This document shows, piece after piece, positions 1 through 12,479 of a stretch of DNA of 64,000 nt. The notes beneath the pieces were generated by a model. It was not told where the DNA came from. It saw only the letters and a list, made by a program, of their open reading frames with translations, and ran no database searches. How positions within the stretch are numbered: the first letter of the stretch is position 1; every line of letters begins with the position of its first letter. The DNA comes from Asterias amurensis (taxonomy: Eukaryota > Echinodermata > Asteroidea > Forcipulatida > Asteriidae): contig NC_092661.1 in the NCBI RefSeq assembly GCF_032118995.1, positions 3,226,501 through 3,290,500 on the forward strand, given 5' to 3'. A program made the position numbers and the translations under genes.

Positions 1-633
1 GTAGCCTTCTTTGTTTTAAAGATTTGCCTTTTTTTTTCATTTTCCGCTAATTAATAGCGGAAACTAATTAACATAATTTTGGAAATTTGAGAGCTTTCCA
101 ACACTTTTAAAAGGTTATTCCTTTCTTCATTGGACTTCTTGACCATGAAAACATGGGTGTAGAAACCATTTTGAGCATGCTAGCCTTCTTTGTTGTCAAG
201 ATATGCATGTTTTTTCATTTTCAGCTAATGGCGGAAACTAATTAACACAATTATGCAAATTTTAAGACTTTTCGGCACATTATGAAGGTTATTCCTTTCA
301 TCATTGGACTCCTTGACCATGAAAACATGGGTATAGACACCATTTTGAGCATGCTAGCCCTCTTTGTTGTCAAGATATGCATGGTTTTTCATTTTCAGCT
401 AATGGCGGAAACTAATTAACACAATTATGCAAACTTGAAGACTTTTCGTCACTTTTTAAAGGTTATTCCTTTCTTCATTGGACTCCTTGACCATGAAAAC
501 ATGGGTGTAGAAACCATTTTGAGCATGCTAGCCTTCTTTGTTGTCAAGATATGCATGTTTTTTCATTTTCAGCTAATGGCGGAAACTAATTAACATACTT
601 ATGCAAATTTGACGGCTTTCCGCCACTTGGATT
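1..633. repeat. 174-bp tandem repeat, about 3.6 copies
   Basis: The phrase 'gagcatgctagcc' recurs at 173, 347 and 521, an exact 174-bp spacing. Each unit contains 'ctaatggcggaaactaattaac' and 'ccttgaccatgaaaacatgggt'. The first copy is more diverged and carries a small insertion with an extra 'attaatagc'. The array probably continues left of the window. No coding potential was seen. Confidence 0.95.
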
Positions 634-639
634 TTGGAG

Positions 640-1158
640 GACTTTTGATATGTTAAACTTGGGTGTCTATAGACCCCATAACAGTTGAAATAAATTCTGT
701 TGCAATTTTTCCAGGTCCAGCTGCAGTTTGACTGGACTATGAGGACTATGCCTAATGTTATAGTCCTAAGTCAGGAATATCTCTGTGAAATCGACCACAT
801 GTCTTTTCCATACGACACACAATAGTATGATCCTTTGCATACCTTGCCCATGTGGGTTGGCCCATCCTTCTTCCCAACATAAAATGATACATCGTTGATT
901 AATATTAATATCTTTTCCAAAAAAAGGGCAGCTAAAGTCTATGTAGGTTGGCTCTTTTTACAGCCCTACGTTTAAAAACATAAATTGCTGACGATTCAAA
1001 ATGACAGGTCTGAAGAGAATATTAAACACAGAAACGTAGGAACTTAGTGTTATCATTATTAATATTACTGGCTTTTTAAACACATTGTAAACTAATTTAG
1101 TGACTTCTTGTCTGATTGGTCAAAATAAATATGAGAATAAGAATAACTCAATACTGGT
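640..1158. other. Intergenic, downstream of the lectin gene
   Basis: Nothing recognised. The stretch is AT-rich and unique-looking. It lies 3' of the minus-strand lectin gene and should hold its 3' untranslated region; no clear AATAAA was assigned. Confidence 0.4.
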
Positions 1159-3020
1159 CTAGCCACGGACTACGCAGCCTGGCTGATCATCTGCCTTCAA
1201 GTTTTCAGCCTTTACATCGTAGAGCCTGCACTGACCAGAAGTCATGACGTAGTCGAAAGACAAGCAGCTTTTATCCATCTTACACCTCTTAAAGCATTGC
1301 ATGATTGACTTTACTTCGGCCAACAGAGGGCGTGAATCGTCGACACATTCAACTTGTCCGTTGAACATCATTGTGGACATGCGAGGCATGGAGAACGATG
1401 GGTCTTCTACGACCGTAGCAGTTGTAGGCTCAGCAATGGCTGTCAGCAAAAAAATATATACTGTCATTAGTAACATATCACTGGCTGGCACAGTTTTGTT
1501 TTGAAGGTTTTAAAAATCTCAATTGTTGGTGTTTTTGCTTTTGTTTTGTGTTTGGTCTTTTTAAATAGTTTCATTGTGTATGTATATAATTTAAAGATTT
1601 TATTTTGTAATAGATGTTCAATTTGCATCGGGGATAAAGAATAATAATTTTGGTTTTTGCTCATACACCGATGTGTGTTAGCGCTGTATTTGTTTTTCTT
1701 TTTTTTTACTTGCAAAATGGTTAAACTCTGTATATGCATCCGCAATTCGGATTTCTGGTCGCAATGTTTGCATTTTTAATAAGCCAATAATAATAACAAT
1801 AATAATACCCAGCTTAATAATATTTAGTGGCGTGTTAATGCAGAGCGGTTACGGCCATCGAGCTCAAGCTCTCGTGTTTCTGATCAGCAGACGGTAAGGG
1901 TTCATGATTCAACTGCCGCTCGTCGAACTAATTAATTTTGTCCTTGATCAAGATCGTTACTCTGAGGCAAGTAAATTTAGATGAAAACCGATCTCCTGTT
2001 TTAATACATTAATTTCTTTCTTCATTTTTAAACCTAAAAGCGTTATCGCTTAGAGGCAAATACATTTTTTTGGAACCGTTATTGTTTTAGTCCTATATAA
2101 AAAATGTAGATGTAAACATTAAAACCAACACCTGAAATAATTATTTTCAAAAGCCGGTCACAATTTTTTTTTTTTAGAGATAATATTGCCGAAAATCCGG
2201 AGTGGATTCCATGCAGAAAGAATACTTCCCACATAAAAAAAAAAAAATAGAAACAATTGTAGTTTCTTACTTGTTGTTTGAGGGCATTCGTCCATGCTGT
2301 ACTCTTCAATCTTCACTTCACACAGTGTCAGTGAGCTGGCATACTCGTCGGTTTGAAACGTCTTATCATCGTCCACACTGACGTGCCGAGCAATCACGGG
2401 AGGGTCACATAAAAACTGTATGTGTGCCACAAGGATCGATGCTTGGTCTGATGTCATTGGTAACCCACACGCGGCGTTTTGAAAAATGTCGCTCTCTATG
2501 CCGGCCCTAACGATGGCGCCAAACAAACGATCGCCTGTAAAGTTGAACAGTTTTGAAATACTAAGTAAAACATGTAACAAATATTAATGAGTTATTACAA
2601 TACATAAGAATTGACAACGTTAATTATGTCAAAGCATGGGCGTTCTTCGTTCGTTGTTTTAAGGGTATGATATAAACAGCGCTCTCGCCTGCCCAATCTG
2701 CATTACAAGGACCACGCCCATCTGAACATCTGCCATCACACTAAGGCTCGTGAATTTATGCCAGAAATGGTTAATTCTCGGGATTAGGTACATTTTTATG
2801 GCGGATATTCTTTTAGGGACCTCTTGCATGAGGACGGGACTTCCTTCAAATATTACAAGCAGACTGCGTTTACTTCAGTAAGCCATGTCCTTAAAAGAAC
2901 ACCTTTGAGAAAATAAAAATGTGAACTTACTACAGCACTCTCCTCTGTTGACAAGGGTGATACGACCGAGGCAGTGGTTGGTCACCAAGTCCACCTTCCA
3001 CCAGGGATGAACAGTGACCT
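1159..3020 (-). CDS. Fucolectin (FTP) + PAN/apple domain lectin, 3' part
   Basis: Three minus-strand exons splice in phase: 3020-2931, 2534-2271 and 1439-1159 (stop TAG at 1161-1159). Exons 1 and 2 start after AG and end before GTAAG, all junctions phase 1. Exon 1 encodes the F-type lectin core (HPWWKVDL, then ITLVNRGECC). Exon 2 continues with RLFGAIVRAG, SDIF, CG, FLCDPPVIARHVSVD and LTLCEVKIEEY, the classic end of the fucolectin/tachylectin-4/pentraxin-1 domain. Exon 3 adds a linker and a cysteine-rich PAN/apple-like module (VEC..MQCFKRC..SCLSFDY..GQCRLYD..GC). F-type lectins of this fold bind fucose through His and Arg residues in a secreted domain. The exon(s) with the signal peptide and first third of the FTP domain were not found upstream, so the gene is partial as read. 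No disabling change was seen. Domain calls are from recalled family patterns; expression and ligand are unknown. Confidence 0.82.
1827..1975 (+). mobile_element. Degenerate tRNA-derived SINE
   Basis: An aged copy of the SINE seen at 33367: 'gagcggttacggccatcgagctcaagctctcgtgtttctgatcagcag' matches the tRNA-like head, and 'tgtccttgatcaagatcgtt' matches the following 'gtgtccttgagcaagatactt'. It lies in the intron between the FTP and PAN exons. Confidence 0.6.
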
Positions 3021-3055
3021 CTATAAGAGCAATAAATTATTGTGTACTTTGAATG

Positions 3056-3122
3056 TGAGACTTTGGAACGCTAGGTGGCAGCAGACTTACTAGGTATTAC
3101 CTAGGTCTGCTGCCACCTAACG
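3056..3122. repeat. Short foldback repeat
   Basis: 'cgctaggtggcagcagacttactaggt' is followed within a few bases by its inverse 'acctaggtctgctgccacctaacg'. The same arm sequence forms the ends of the element at 3588-3881, so this is an internally deleted relative. Confidence 0.85.
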
Positions 3123-3129
3123 TATATTA

Positions 3130-3282
3130 TACCTTTTCGCAAATACTGGAGCGCGCGCGTAAAGCTTGGGATTAGGTGCATTGTGGTGTAGCTGGTGATC
3201 AAATTTGATCCATACCTATCCCACAATGCACCCCATTCAACAGTCTGCGCGTGCGTAATGGTATTTGCGAAAATGTCTATTG
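3130..3282. mobile_element. Foldback MITE, copy 1
   Basis: Imperfect inverted arms: 'accttttcgcaaatactggagcgcgcgcg', with 'ggtgcattgtgg' inside, face 'ccacaatgcacc' and 'gtaatggtatttgcgaaaatgtct'. About 150 bp; a second copy lies at 3668-3822. Confidence 0.8.
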
Positions 3283-3284
3283 AA

Positions 3285-3433
3285 GTGCGTTTTGGCGACC
3301 CCAACCAAAAACTGATTCGGTTGTTGGTCGTTGGTTCTGCTGTTCAGACTGAACGATAACCGAGTTGTGAGCTCGGTTACCGTATTGGTTTTGACGTCAG
3401 AAACAGTTTTTGGTTGGGGTCGCTAAAACGCAC
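3285..3433. mobile_element. MITE with 30-bp terminal inverted repeats
   Basis: The left end at 3285-3314, beginning 'gtgcgttttggcgacccc', is inverted at 3404-3433, ending 'ggggtcgctaaaacgcac', with one mismatch. The 149-bp element directly abuts the foldback at 3130-3282. Confidence 0.88.
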
Positions 3434-3587
3434 TCCATATCATACGTAGTTTTGAGCATGCGCAATTACCGAGAACAATGTATTTACCAGGGCACATGTT
3501 CATGGCGCTGCTTAATGGCCGATGTTGTGCTTACTGTGCGATTTCCATTTCATAGCGCTGCAAACCGTAATATTAAACACACACAAT

Positions 3588-3881
3588 GGGAGACTTTGGG
3601 ACGCTAGGTGGCAGCAGACTTACCAGGTAAATTTAAATTGTTATACGTAGTTCTGAGCGTGCGCTCATAGACCTTTTCGCAAATACTGGGGCGCGCGCGT
3701 AAAGCTTGGAATTAGGTGCATTGTGGTCTAGCTGATTACAAATTTGATTCATATATATCCCACAATGCACCTCATTCAACAGTTTGCGCTTGCGCATTGG
3801 TATTTGCGATAAGGTCTATGACCGAGAACAATGGATTTTACCTGGTAAGTCTGCTGCCACCAAGCATCCCAAAAGTCTCCC
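3588..3881. mobile_element. Nested foldback: outer arms around MITE copy 2
   Basis: Outer ends 'gggagactttgggacgct' plus 'ggcagcagacttaccaggt' are inverted at the right as 'acctggtaagtctgctgcc' ... 'aaaagtctccc'. Inside lies a second copy (about 3668-3822) of the foldback seen at 3130-3282. Confidence 0.85.
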
Positions 3882-4097
3882 ATTAAAGTTTTGCTAACCT
3901 TCCGGTGCTTACTCTTTGAAAAGTGTGCAAGATGACGCATATTTTTCGTGCTAACCTGTGAGTTCAAATGTTCACAGGCTTGTTATTTTACGCATAATGT
4001 TGAGACAAGTGAGACCAAGTCAGAAGACTGGTCTTTGACAAATTACAAAAGGTGTCCAGTGCCAAAACAAAACAACCCTGTTATGTTCCTTTATCCA

Positions 4098-4910
4098 TTT
4101 AGCCACCGGACCGCCCAGCCGCCTATCGATATATTGTATGTGGTAGGAGGAAACCTTGCTAGCTTGTGTTTGTAGAAAAAAGGGAACATCAAAAGAATCC
4201 TCGATAGTCATTATTAAGCTAATGAAGCTAATCATGGTGAAATAATTTAGCTCTTACCCCAACAAAACGCTCATTAGTAAACACAAAGGAAACTGTATTT
4301 ATTCATCATTCATGATAATATTGTCGAAAACTCACGCCTTCGCATTTAATCAGTATAATCATTGAGTCAGATAAAAGCCTTGAAAAGCTATTGTGTCCAT
4401 TTTATCATTACAAACAATCAATTCGCCATAAAAATTACCGTAGCCGTTTAACGAGAGACATTTATTGTTCTCATGCGAACTTGTACTTTTATACAAATAT
4501 CAAGGTTCAAATTGTGCATAAAAATTAAGCTGTGGCTATCTTTTAAAATTTGAACTACGATTCCAGTAATTAACTGCAAGAATCTTTAAGTATTAGTTTT
4601 CAGAAAACTCGGGCGGTGCAGGGACTAGAGGGTTAAAACCAATGAGCCACTGGACCGCCAGCCACCTAAAGCGGTACACTGTATTAAGCGGTAGGAGGAA
4701 ACCTCGCTATAGCTTTTGTTTGTAGAATAAAAAGAAGCATCAAAATAAAACTAGATAGTCAATGGTAGGCCTACGCATTGGTGAATCCATCTACTTATTA
4801 ATTTGTAGATCATTATTAATTTTCCCCTTCACAGTTGACTTGTCGAAGCTAATGATGATGAAACCCAACCAAACGCTTATTAGTAAACACAAAGGAAACT
4901 GATACATGGT
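4098..4910. repeat. Dispersed direct duplication
   Basis: The segment about 4098-4300 (gccaccggaccgcc...gtaggaggaaacc...cattagtaaacacaaaggaaactg) recurs in diverged form at about 4640-4905. Both copies hold 'ggtaggaggaaacc' and 'agtaaacacaaaggaaactg'. The region 3882-5500 holds no recognised gene. Confidence 0.7.
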
Positions 4911-5505
4911 AAGACAACTTCAACATAAACATATTTCAACATAAACATAGCGAGGGGCAATTTTCCAGCATTATCAAGGTGAAACAAAATCATATAATAA
5001 TATTATTTCGTGTTTTTTTTTTGCATCTTTGTGAGTGACAACTTTTGTAACGGTTCTATAATGATTATTAGTAGTATTTGGAAGGGATTTCTCGTGGTGT
5101 GGTTCGTATTTGGGGATGTTGTTTGCTTAATTTCATTTTTTTATCCTGTTGCGCTTGGTGTTTTCATAGAGTGGTATTTTTTAACCAGAATTAATCAAAA
5201 TCATCCAGCAAGTGCATCAATTAACCATCTAATGCAGGCCCATTAACTTTACGCGGGAGACTCTACAATCCGCCGACAGAGGGCGCGATTCCTATTTAAA
5301 TACTTAGTCAGATACCCTAAACCAAATTCAACGCTGAACGTATAGATGAAGTCGAGCTTGATAAATCACGTGTGTCCCATTCAGAAACGCATGCGGTATC
5401 AGAATTTCTCAAAAACATGGACGGAGAGGAGTGACTTGCTTCTTCGAGAGAATTTTGCCCGCATTTGGCTCCATTTTACCGTTTCCTGAAAAAGAAACGG
5501 TAGTT

Positions 5506-6137
5506 ATGAAGTGCAAGACATGTGTTCACAAAGTAAATGCAAAAAGTAAGTTTGGAATATATATATTTATTGTGGAAACCGGAGCTTGTAAAGTTGTGTG
5601 TGATAACCCCCTTGACTTGTGCGTTATTTATAAAAGGGGTAGGCGGGGTCCGGACGTGGTCAAGGAGGCGGTGGGGGAGGAGGCTGATGCATGATCGCAA
5701 CACTCAGACTTTGAATATTAAATACATCAATGCAAATTCAGCTCAATGACTTTGACTCTGATGATGTAAATGACCTGTGACTGATAATTTGTAGTTGACA
5801 AAAAATATTTACTACTTTTTTTTTTTTTGATATAAAAATTACATTCCTTTCACAGATTTTCAACAAAATGTAACACTTGTGTAAAGTTGTTTTTATTAAT
5901 ATTATCAGTGATTTTTTTCTTCTTTGTATCACTCAGCGATGACCGCATATTATATATCACTACCAATAATAGCACAGACAGCATTTTTTGAATGAATGAA
6001 AAGTCACTTATTGTCTTCCTTCTCATTACAGCTGCATCACATGTTGTGGTCTATCATTCATACCTGCGTCTCAACTCTCACAAGAATGTTGAAGGTTGTC
6101 AGGAGGTCGTCGTTGCCAGAAAGACCTAGGACCACTG
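5506..6137 (+). other. Candidate two-exon small transcript (possible short zinc-finger peptide)
   Basis: An ATG at 5506 opens a 40-nt reading frame ending at a good donor (5545|GTAAGT). A 106-nt exon at 6032-6137 starts after a pyrimidine-rich tract and 'cattacag' and ends at GTGAGT. Joined in phase they give a 46-residue peptide with a CxxC, a HxxxxH and a later Cys, stopping at TAG 6127-6129. A second reading of the middle exon stays open across its whole length and would join in phase (G|GC) to the repeated cassette downstream, adding about 20 residues. Either a short zinc-finger-like protein or a non-coding RNA is possible. No family was recognised; only splice signals and phase support it. 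Confidence 0.3.
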
Positions 6138-6449
6138 GTGAGTGAAACACTGGAGTTTTATCTTACATGTCTTAGGAATTGTCCAAATTGTTTAGGTTTA
6201 TATCTTGATATTTACATACAGAAATGTTTGTTCATTATTGTTGTTTAGTTGCCCCTGCTGTAACCACCAAAACATTTTCTTTTTCTTTTTTCTTTCAGAG
6301 GTTTCAACATTTATATTACTCTGAATTTTTAAAATTGGTTTATGAAAAATAACATGCACAATAGATGAAACTCATTAGGTGATTTATTGCATAATGGTTT
6401 CTTTTGAAGAATATAACGCCCAAAATATTTAGCTTTACCATTTTGTTTT

Positions 6450-7960
6450 TCTTCAAGGAAGACACAAAAACGAATCAGTGTAAAGGGTTTGCCACCTGTA
6501 GGGGGACCTCAGGTCAATTATGAAATGGTTTGAAAGAAAAAGGCACAATTTCGTTTTGAATAAAAGGTGGTTTATCATTTTGTAAATTTTGAAGAAAAAA
6601 AAAGCAACCCAAAAGTTCTTTGTTGGTACTTTTTAATTTTATTTCAGAGGTTTTATATACCTTTGAAAACGGCAAAATTCAGTGATAAAGGTTCTATGCC
6701 AACTGTAGGGAAACCTCTGGCCATTTTTTTAACAGTGTTTAGTTGAAAAATGTATCACTTCATTTTAAAAGGCGATTTGTTTTAAAATTTGGTAGTTTTT
6801 GAAAATGACTCTCCCCCCCACCTCCCTCAAATATTTGGTTAGAAATAGTTTTGTTTTATTTCAGAGGTTATATATTCAACTCTTAAGAAGAGCAACATTC
6901 AGTGATAAATATGGGTTCGCCACCCGTGGGGAAACTTCTGGCCAATTTTTTTAACTGTGTTTTAGTACTACATTTTTAAAGGCGATTTTTTTTATGATTT
7001 GGTAATTTTTGAAAATTACCCTCTCCCCTCCCCAAATATTTGGTTAGAATTATTTGTCTTATTTCAGAGGGTTTATATTTAACTCTTGAGAAGAGCAACA
7101 TTCAGTGATATGGGTTTGCCACCCGTAAGGAAACCCCTGGTCAATTTTTTAACTGTTTAGTATCACTTCCATTTTTACCCTCCCCTCCCCAAATATTTGG
7201 TTAGAAATAGTTTTGTTTTATTTCGGAGGTTTTATATTAAACTCTTAAAAAAGAGCAACATTCAGTGATAAATATGGGTTCGCCACCCGTAGGGAAACCT
7301 CTGGCCAATTTTTAAACTGTGTTTTAGTACTACTTCATTTTTAGAGGCAATTTTTTTTTTAAATTTGGTAATTTTTGAAAATTACCCCCTCCCCTCCCCA
7401 AATATTTGGTTAGAATTATTTGTCTTATTTCAGAGGGTTTATATTTAACTCTTAAGAAAAGCAACATTCAGTGGTATGGGTTCGCCATCCGTAGGGAAAC
7501 CGCTGGCCAATTTTTTAACTGTGTTTAATTGAAAACTGTACCACTTCTTTTTAAAAGGCACTTTTTATTTTTTATTTGGTAACTTGAAATTTACCCTCCC
7601 CCCTTCCCCAAATATTTGGTTAGAAATAGTTTTGTTTCATTTCTGAGGTTTTATATTTAACTCTCAAGAAGAGCAAAATTCATTGATATGGGTTCGCCAC
7701 CCGTAGGGAAACTTCTGGCCAATTTTTTAACTGTGTTTAGAACCACTTCATTTCTGAAAGGCGATTTTTAAATAATTAATTTATTTTTGAAAATAACCCT
7801 CTCCCCTCTCAAAATATTTGGTTAGAAACAGTATTATATCAGAGGTTTTGTATCTAAGCCTTAGAATAGCAATCTTCAGTGATAAGGGTTTGTCAAACCT
7901 CTGGCCAATTTTTTAACTGCTCTTTATTAATTGAAAAAATTGCCACTTCATATTAAATAT
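6450..7960. repeat. Degenerate tandem repeat, about 200-bp units
   Basis: A block 'attcagtgata..gggttcgccacccgtagggaaacc.ctggccaattttt..aactgtgttta' recurs about every 170-220 bp (for example near 6484, 6690, 6912, 7110, 7277, 7478, 7690, 7886). It is often preceded by 'cctccccaaatatttggttaga' and 'tttcagaggtttatattt'. Copies vary by substitutions and small indels. Confidence 0.9.
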
Positions 7961-10900
7961 TATAGTTTTTTATTTTACCTGTGAAAACAGAGAGCAAAAA
8001 TCAGTGACAGTCTGTAAGAAAATCCCTGGCCAATTATTTTTAAATGTTTGGGCAAAAAAGCAAACATAATTTGTTGATGTGTCGAAATCTTTACCTTGGA
8101 TGGATTCATCGCTACTGTGACAGGGTTTTGCTTCTTTCTGTTTTCTGAGCAAATAGAACCAAATAACCTATTTTGCTGAAACTTTCACTGTTTTTTCATC
8201 TTTCTAACCATTTGTGAAATCGACCCCAGGATGGTAAGGGTCAAAAGTTCATTTTTTATGTAAAAGTAATTTTTTTATTTACTTTTTTATATTTACAGGC
8301 ATCAAGAGATTGAGTACTCCTGAAGAGAATCAATATCTTCGGATCTCTCTCAATTAGAGATCTCAAGACAAGAGCTCTCTGGAACAAGGAGATGAAATCA
8401 CCACCAGCGACGGCGACGTCGGCAACGATGATGACCTGATGACACAGAGATGTCTTACTGATGAGGAGGCCGATTGTTTGACTGTGTTTGTCCATTGAAA
8501 AAAGCGCCACTTCATATAAGGTGATTTATTAGTTCTGAAAAACAAGCCCCCAACTATTTGGTTTTCTATTTAAACTTTGAAAACAGAAGAGCAAAAATTC
8601 AGTGACAAAGGGTTCGCCACCCGTAAGGAAACCCCTGGCCGATTTTTTACTTGTGTTTGATTAGAAATTGTGCCACTTCAAATTGAAAATTGACATTAAC
8701 ACTTTGAAAAATAACGTAAATCCCGCCAATATTTTGATATACAAATAGGTTCCTTTTGTTTTAGAGGTTTTATATTTTACCTGTGAAAACAGGAACAAAA
8801 ATCAGTGACAAAGGGTTCGTGTCCATATGGAAACCCTTGGCCAATACTTTTTTTAATGTTTGGGAAAAAAAGCAAATTTGTTGATGTATAAAAATCGTTA
8901 CCTCGGCTGGATTCATCGCTACTGTGACAGGGTTTGCTTCTTTCTGTTTTCTCAGCAAGTAGAACCAATTAACCTATTTTGCTGAAACTTTCACTGTTTT
9001 TTCATCTTTCTAACCATTGGCGAAATCGACCCCAGGATGGTTAGGGTCAAAGGTTCATTTTTTATGTAAAAGTAACCTTTTTATATATTTTTTTATATTT
9101 ACAGGCATCAAGAGATTGAGTACTCCTGAAGAGAATCAACATCTTCGGATCAGTCTACACTTATAGATCTCAAGACAAGAGCTCATTGGAACAAGGAGAT
9201 GAAATCACCACCGACAACGACTACAACGATGACGACCTGATGCCACAGAGATGTATTACTGATGAGGAGGCAAAATTTTCGACTGTGTCTATTCATTGAA
9301 AAAAGTGCCACTTCATATAAGGTGATTTATAAGTTTTGAAAACAAGCCCCCAACTATTTGGTTTTTTATTTAAACTCTGAAACAGAAGAGCAAAAATTCA
9401 GTGACAAAGGGTTCGCCACCCGTAAGGAAACCCCTGGCCGATTTTTTTACTTGTGTTTGATTGAAAATTGTGCAACTTCAAATTGAAAATTGACATTTAA
9501 ACTTTGCAAAATGACGTAAACTCAGCCAAATATTTTGCTATACAAATAGGTTCCTTTTGTTTTAGAGGTTTTATATTTTACCTGTGAAAACAGGAACAAA
9601 AATCAGTGACAAAGGGTTCGTTTCCGTATGGAAACCCTTGGCCAACACTTTTTTAAATGTTTGGGAAAAAAAGCAAACATAATTTGTTGATGTGTCGAAA
9701 TCTTCACCTAGGCTACTTTGACAGGGTTTGCTTCGTTCTGTTTTCTCAGCAAGTAGAATCAATTAACCTATTTTGCTGAAACTTTCACTGTTTTTTCATC
9801 TTTCTAACCATTGGCGAAATCGACCCCAGGATGGTTAGGGTCAAAGGTTCATTTTTTATGTAAAAGTAACCTTTTTAAATATTTTTTTATATTTACAGGC
9901 ATCAAGAGATTGAGTACTCCTGAAGAGAATCAACATCTTCGGATCGGTCTACACTTATAGATCTCAAGGCAAGAGCTCATTGGAACAAGAATATGAAATC
10001 TCCACCGCCGACGACGACAACGATGACGACCTGATGCCACAGAGATGTCTTAATGATGAGGAGGCATAATTTTCGACTGTCTATTCATTGAAAAATGCGC
10101 CACTTCATATAAGGTGATTAATAAGTTTTGAAAAACAAGCCCCCAACTATTTGGTTTTTTATTTAAACTCTGAAACAGAAGAGCAAAAATTCAGTGACAA
10201 AGGGTTCGCCACCCGTAAGGAAACCCCTGGCCGATTTTTTTACTTGTGTTAGATTGAAAATTGTGCAACTTCAAATTGAAAATTGACATTTAAACTTTGT
10301 AAAATGACGTAAACCCCACCAAATATTTTGCTATACAAATAGGTTCCTTTTGTTTTAGAGGTTTTTATACTTTACCTGTGAAAACAAAGGAGCAAAAATC
10401 AGTGGCAAAGAGTTTGTGTCCGTATGGAAACCCTTGGCCAACACTTTTTTAAATGTTTGGGAAAAAAGGCAAACATAATTTGTTGATGTGTCGAAATCTT
10501 CACCTAGGCTACTTTGAAAGGTTTTGCTTCTTTCTCTTTTTTTTTAGCAAGTAGAATCAATTAACCTACTTTGCTGAAACTTTCACTGTTTTTTCATCTT
10601 TCTAACCATTGGCGAAATCGACCCCAGGATGGTTAGGGTCAAAGGTTCATTTTTTATGTAAAAGTAACCTTTTTAAATATTTTTTTATATTTACAGGCAT
10701 CAAGAGATTGAGTACTCCTGAAGAGAATCAACATCTTCGGATCGGTCTACACTTAAAGATCTCAAGGCAAGAGCTCATTGGAACAAGAATATGAAATCAC
10801 CACCGGCGACGACGACAACGATGACGACCTGATGCCACAGAGATGTCTTACTGATGAGGAGGCAAAATTTTCGACTGTGTCTATTCATTGAAAAATGCGC

Positions 10901-12470
10901 CACTTCATATAAGGTGATTAATAAGTTTTGAAAAACAAGCCCCCAACTATTTGGTTTTTTATTTAAACTCTGAAACAGAAGAGCAAAAATTCAGTGACAA
11001 AGGGTTCGCCACCCGTAAGGAAACCCCTGGCCGATTTTTTTACTTGTGTTAGATTGAAAATTGTGCAACTTCAAATTGAAAATTGACATTTAAACTTTGA
11101 AAAATGACCTAAACTCAGCCAAATATTTTGCTATACAAATAGGTTCCTTTTGTTTTAGAGGTTTTATACTTTACCTGTAAAAACAAAGGAGCAAAAATCA
11201 GTGACAAAGGGTTCGTGTCCGTATAGAAACCCTTGGCCAACACTTTTTTAAATGTTTGGGAAAAAAAGCAAACATAATTTGTTGATGTGTCAAAATCTTC
11301 ACCTAGGCTACTTTGACAGGGTTTGCTTCTTTCTGTTTTCTCAGCAAGTAGAATCAATTAACCTATTTTGCTGAAACTTTCACTGTTTTTTCATCTTTCT
11401 AACCATTGGCGAAATCGACCCCAGGATGGTTAGGGTCAAAGGTTCATTTTTTATGTAAAAGTAACCTTTTTAAATATTTTTTTATATTTACAGGCATCAA
11501 GAGATTGAGTACTCCTGAAGAGAATCAACATCTTCGGATCGGTCTACACTTATAGATCTCAAGGCAAGAGCTCATTGGAACAAGAATATGAAATCACCAC
11601 CGCCGACGACGACAACGATGACGACCTGATGCCACAGAGATGTCTTACTGATGAGGAGGCATAATTTTCGACTGTCTATTCATTGAAAAATGCGCCACTT
11701 CATATAAGGTGATTAATAAGTTTTGAAAAACAAGCCCCCAACTATTTGGTTTTTTATTTAAACTCTGAAACAGAAGAGCAAAAATTCAGTGACAAAGGGT
11801 TCGCCACCCGTAAGGAAACCCCTGGCCGATTTTTTTACTTGTGTTTGATTGAAAATTGTGCAACTTCAAATTGAAAATTGACATTTAAACTTTGAAATGT
11901 GACGTAAACCCCGCCAAATATTTTGCTGTACAAATAGGTTCCTTTTGTTTTAGAGGTTTTTATACTTTACCTGTGAAAACAAAGGAGCAAAAATCAGTGG
12001 CAAAGAGTTTGTGTCCGTATGGAAACCCTTGGCCAACACTTTTTTAAATGTTTGGGAAAAAAGGCAAACATAATTTGTTGATGTGTCGAAATCTTCACCT
12101 AGGCTACTTTGAAAGGTTTTGCTTCTTTCTCTTTTTTTTTAGCAAGTAGAATCAATTAACCTATTTTGCTGAAACTTTCACTGTTTTTTCATCTTTCTAA
12201 CCATTGGCGAAATCGACCCCAGAATGGTTAGGGTCAAAGGTTCATTTTTTATGTAAAAGTAATTTTTGATTTTGTTTTGCTTTTTCTGATTTACAGGCAT
12301 CAAGAGATTGAGTACTCCTGAAGAGAATCAACATCTTCGGTTTGGTCTACACTGAGAGGAACTCAAGGCAAGAGCTCATTGGAACAAGGAGATGAAATCA
12401 CCACCGACAACGACGACCACCTGATGCCAGAGAGATGTCTTACTGATGAGGAGGCAGAGCATCCATCCCA
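7960..12470 (+). repeat. About 800-bp higher-order tandem array with splice-acceptor cassette
   Basis: A cassette beginning 'ttacag|GCATCAAGAGATTGAG' starts at 8299, 9105, 9899, 10697, 11494 and 12297, spacings of 806, 794, 798, 797 and 803. Each is preceded by a T-rich tract and 'ttacag', and runs about 170 bp through 'ACTCCTGAAGAGAATCA' and 'CTTACTGATGAGGAGGCA'. The longest frame across the cassette reads GIKRLSTPEENQ and stops after about 20 residues in most copies. Between cassettes are the 200-bp monomer ('gggttcgccacccgtaagg') and a second diverged monomer. The last cassette alone runs on into unique sequence ('gagcatccatcccagtatgggtac'). The cassettes resemble serially duplicated terminal exons of one transcript. 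Confidence 0.85.
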
Positions 12471-12479
12471 GTATGGGTA

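Noticed and set aside
8256..11357. Short minus-strand frames (MLRKQKEA.. / MILLAEKTERSKP..) repeated in the 800-bp array
   Set aside because: Repeat-borne frames with no recognisable domain; the splice-like signals in this array are on the plus strand.
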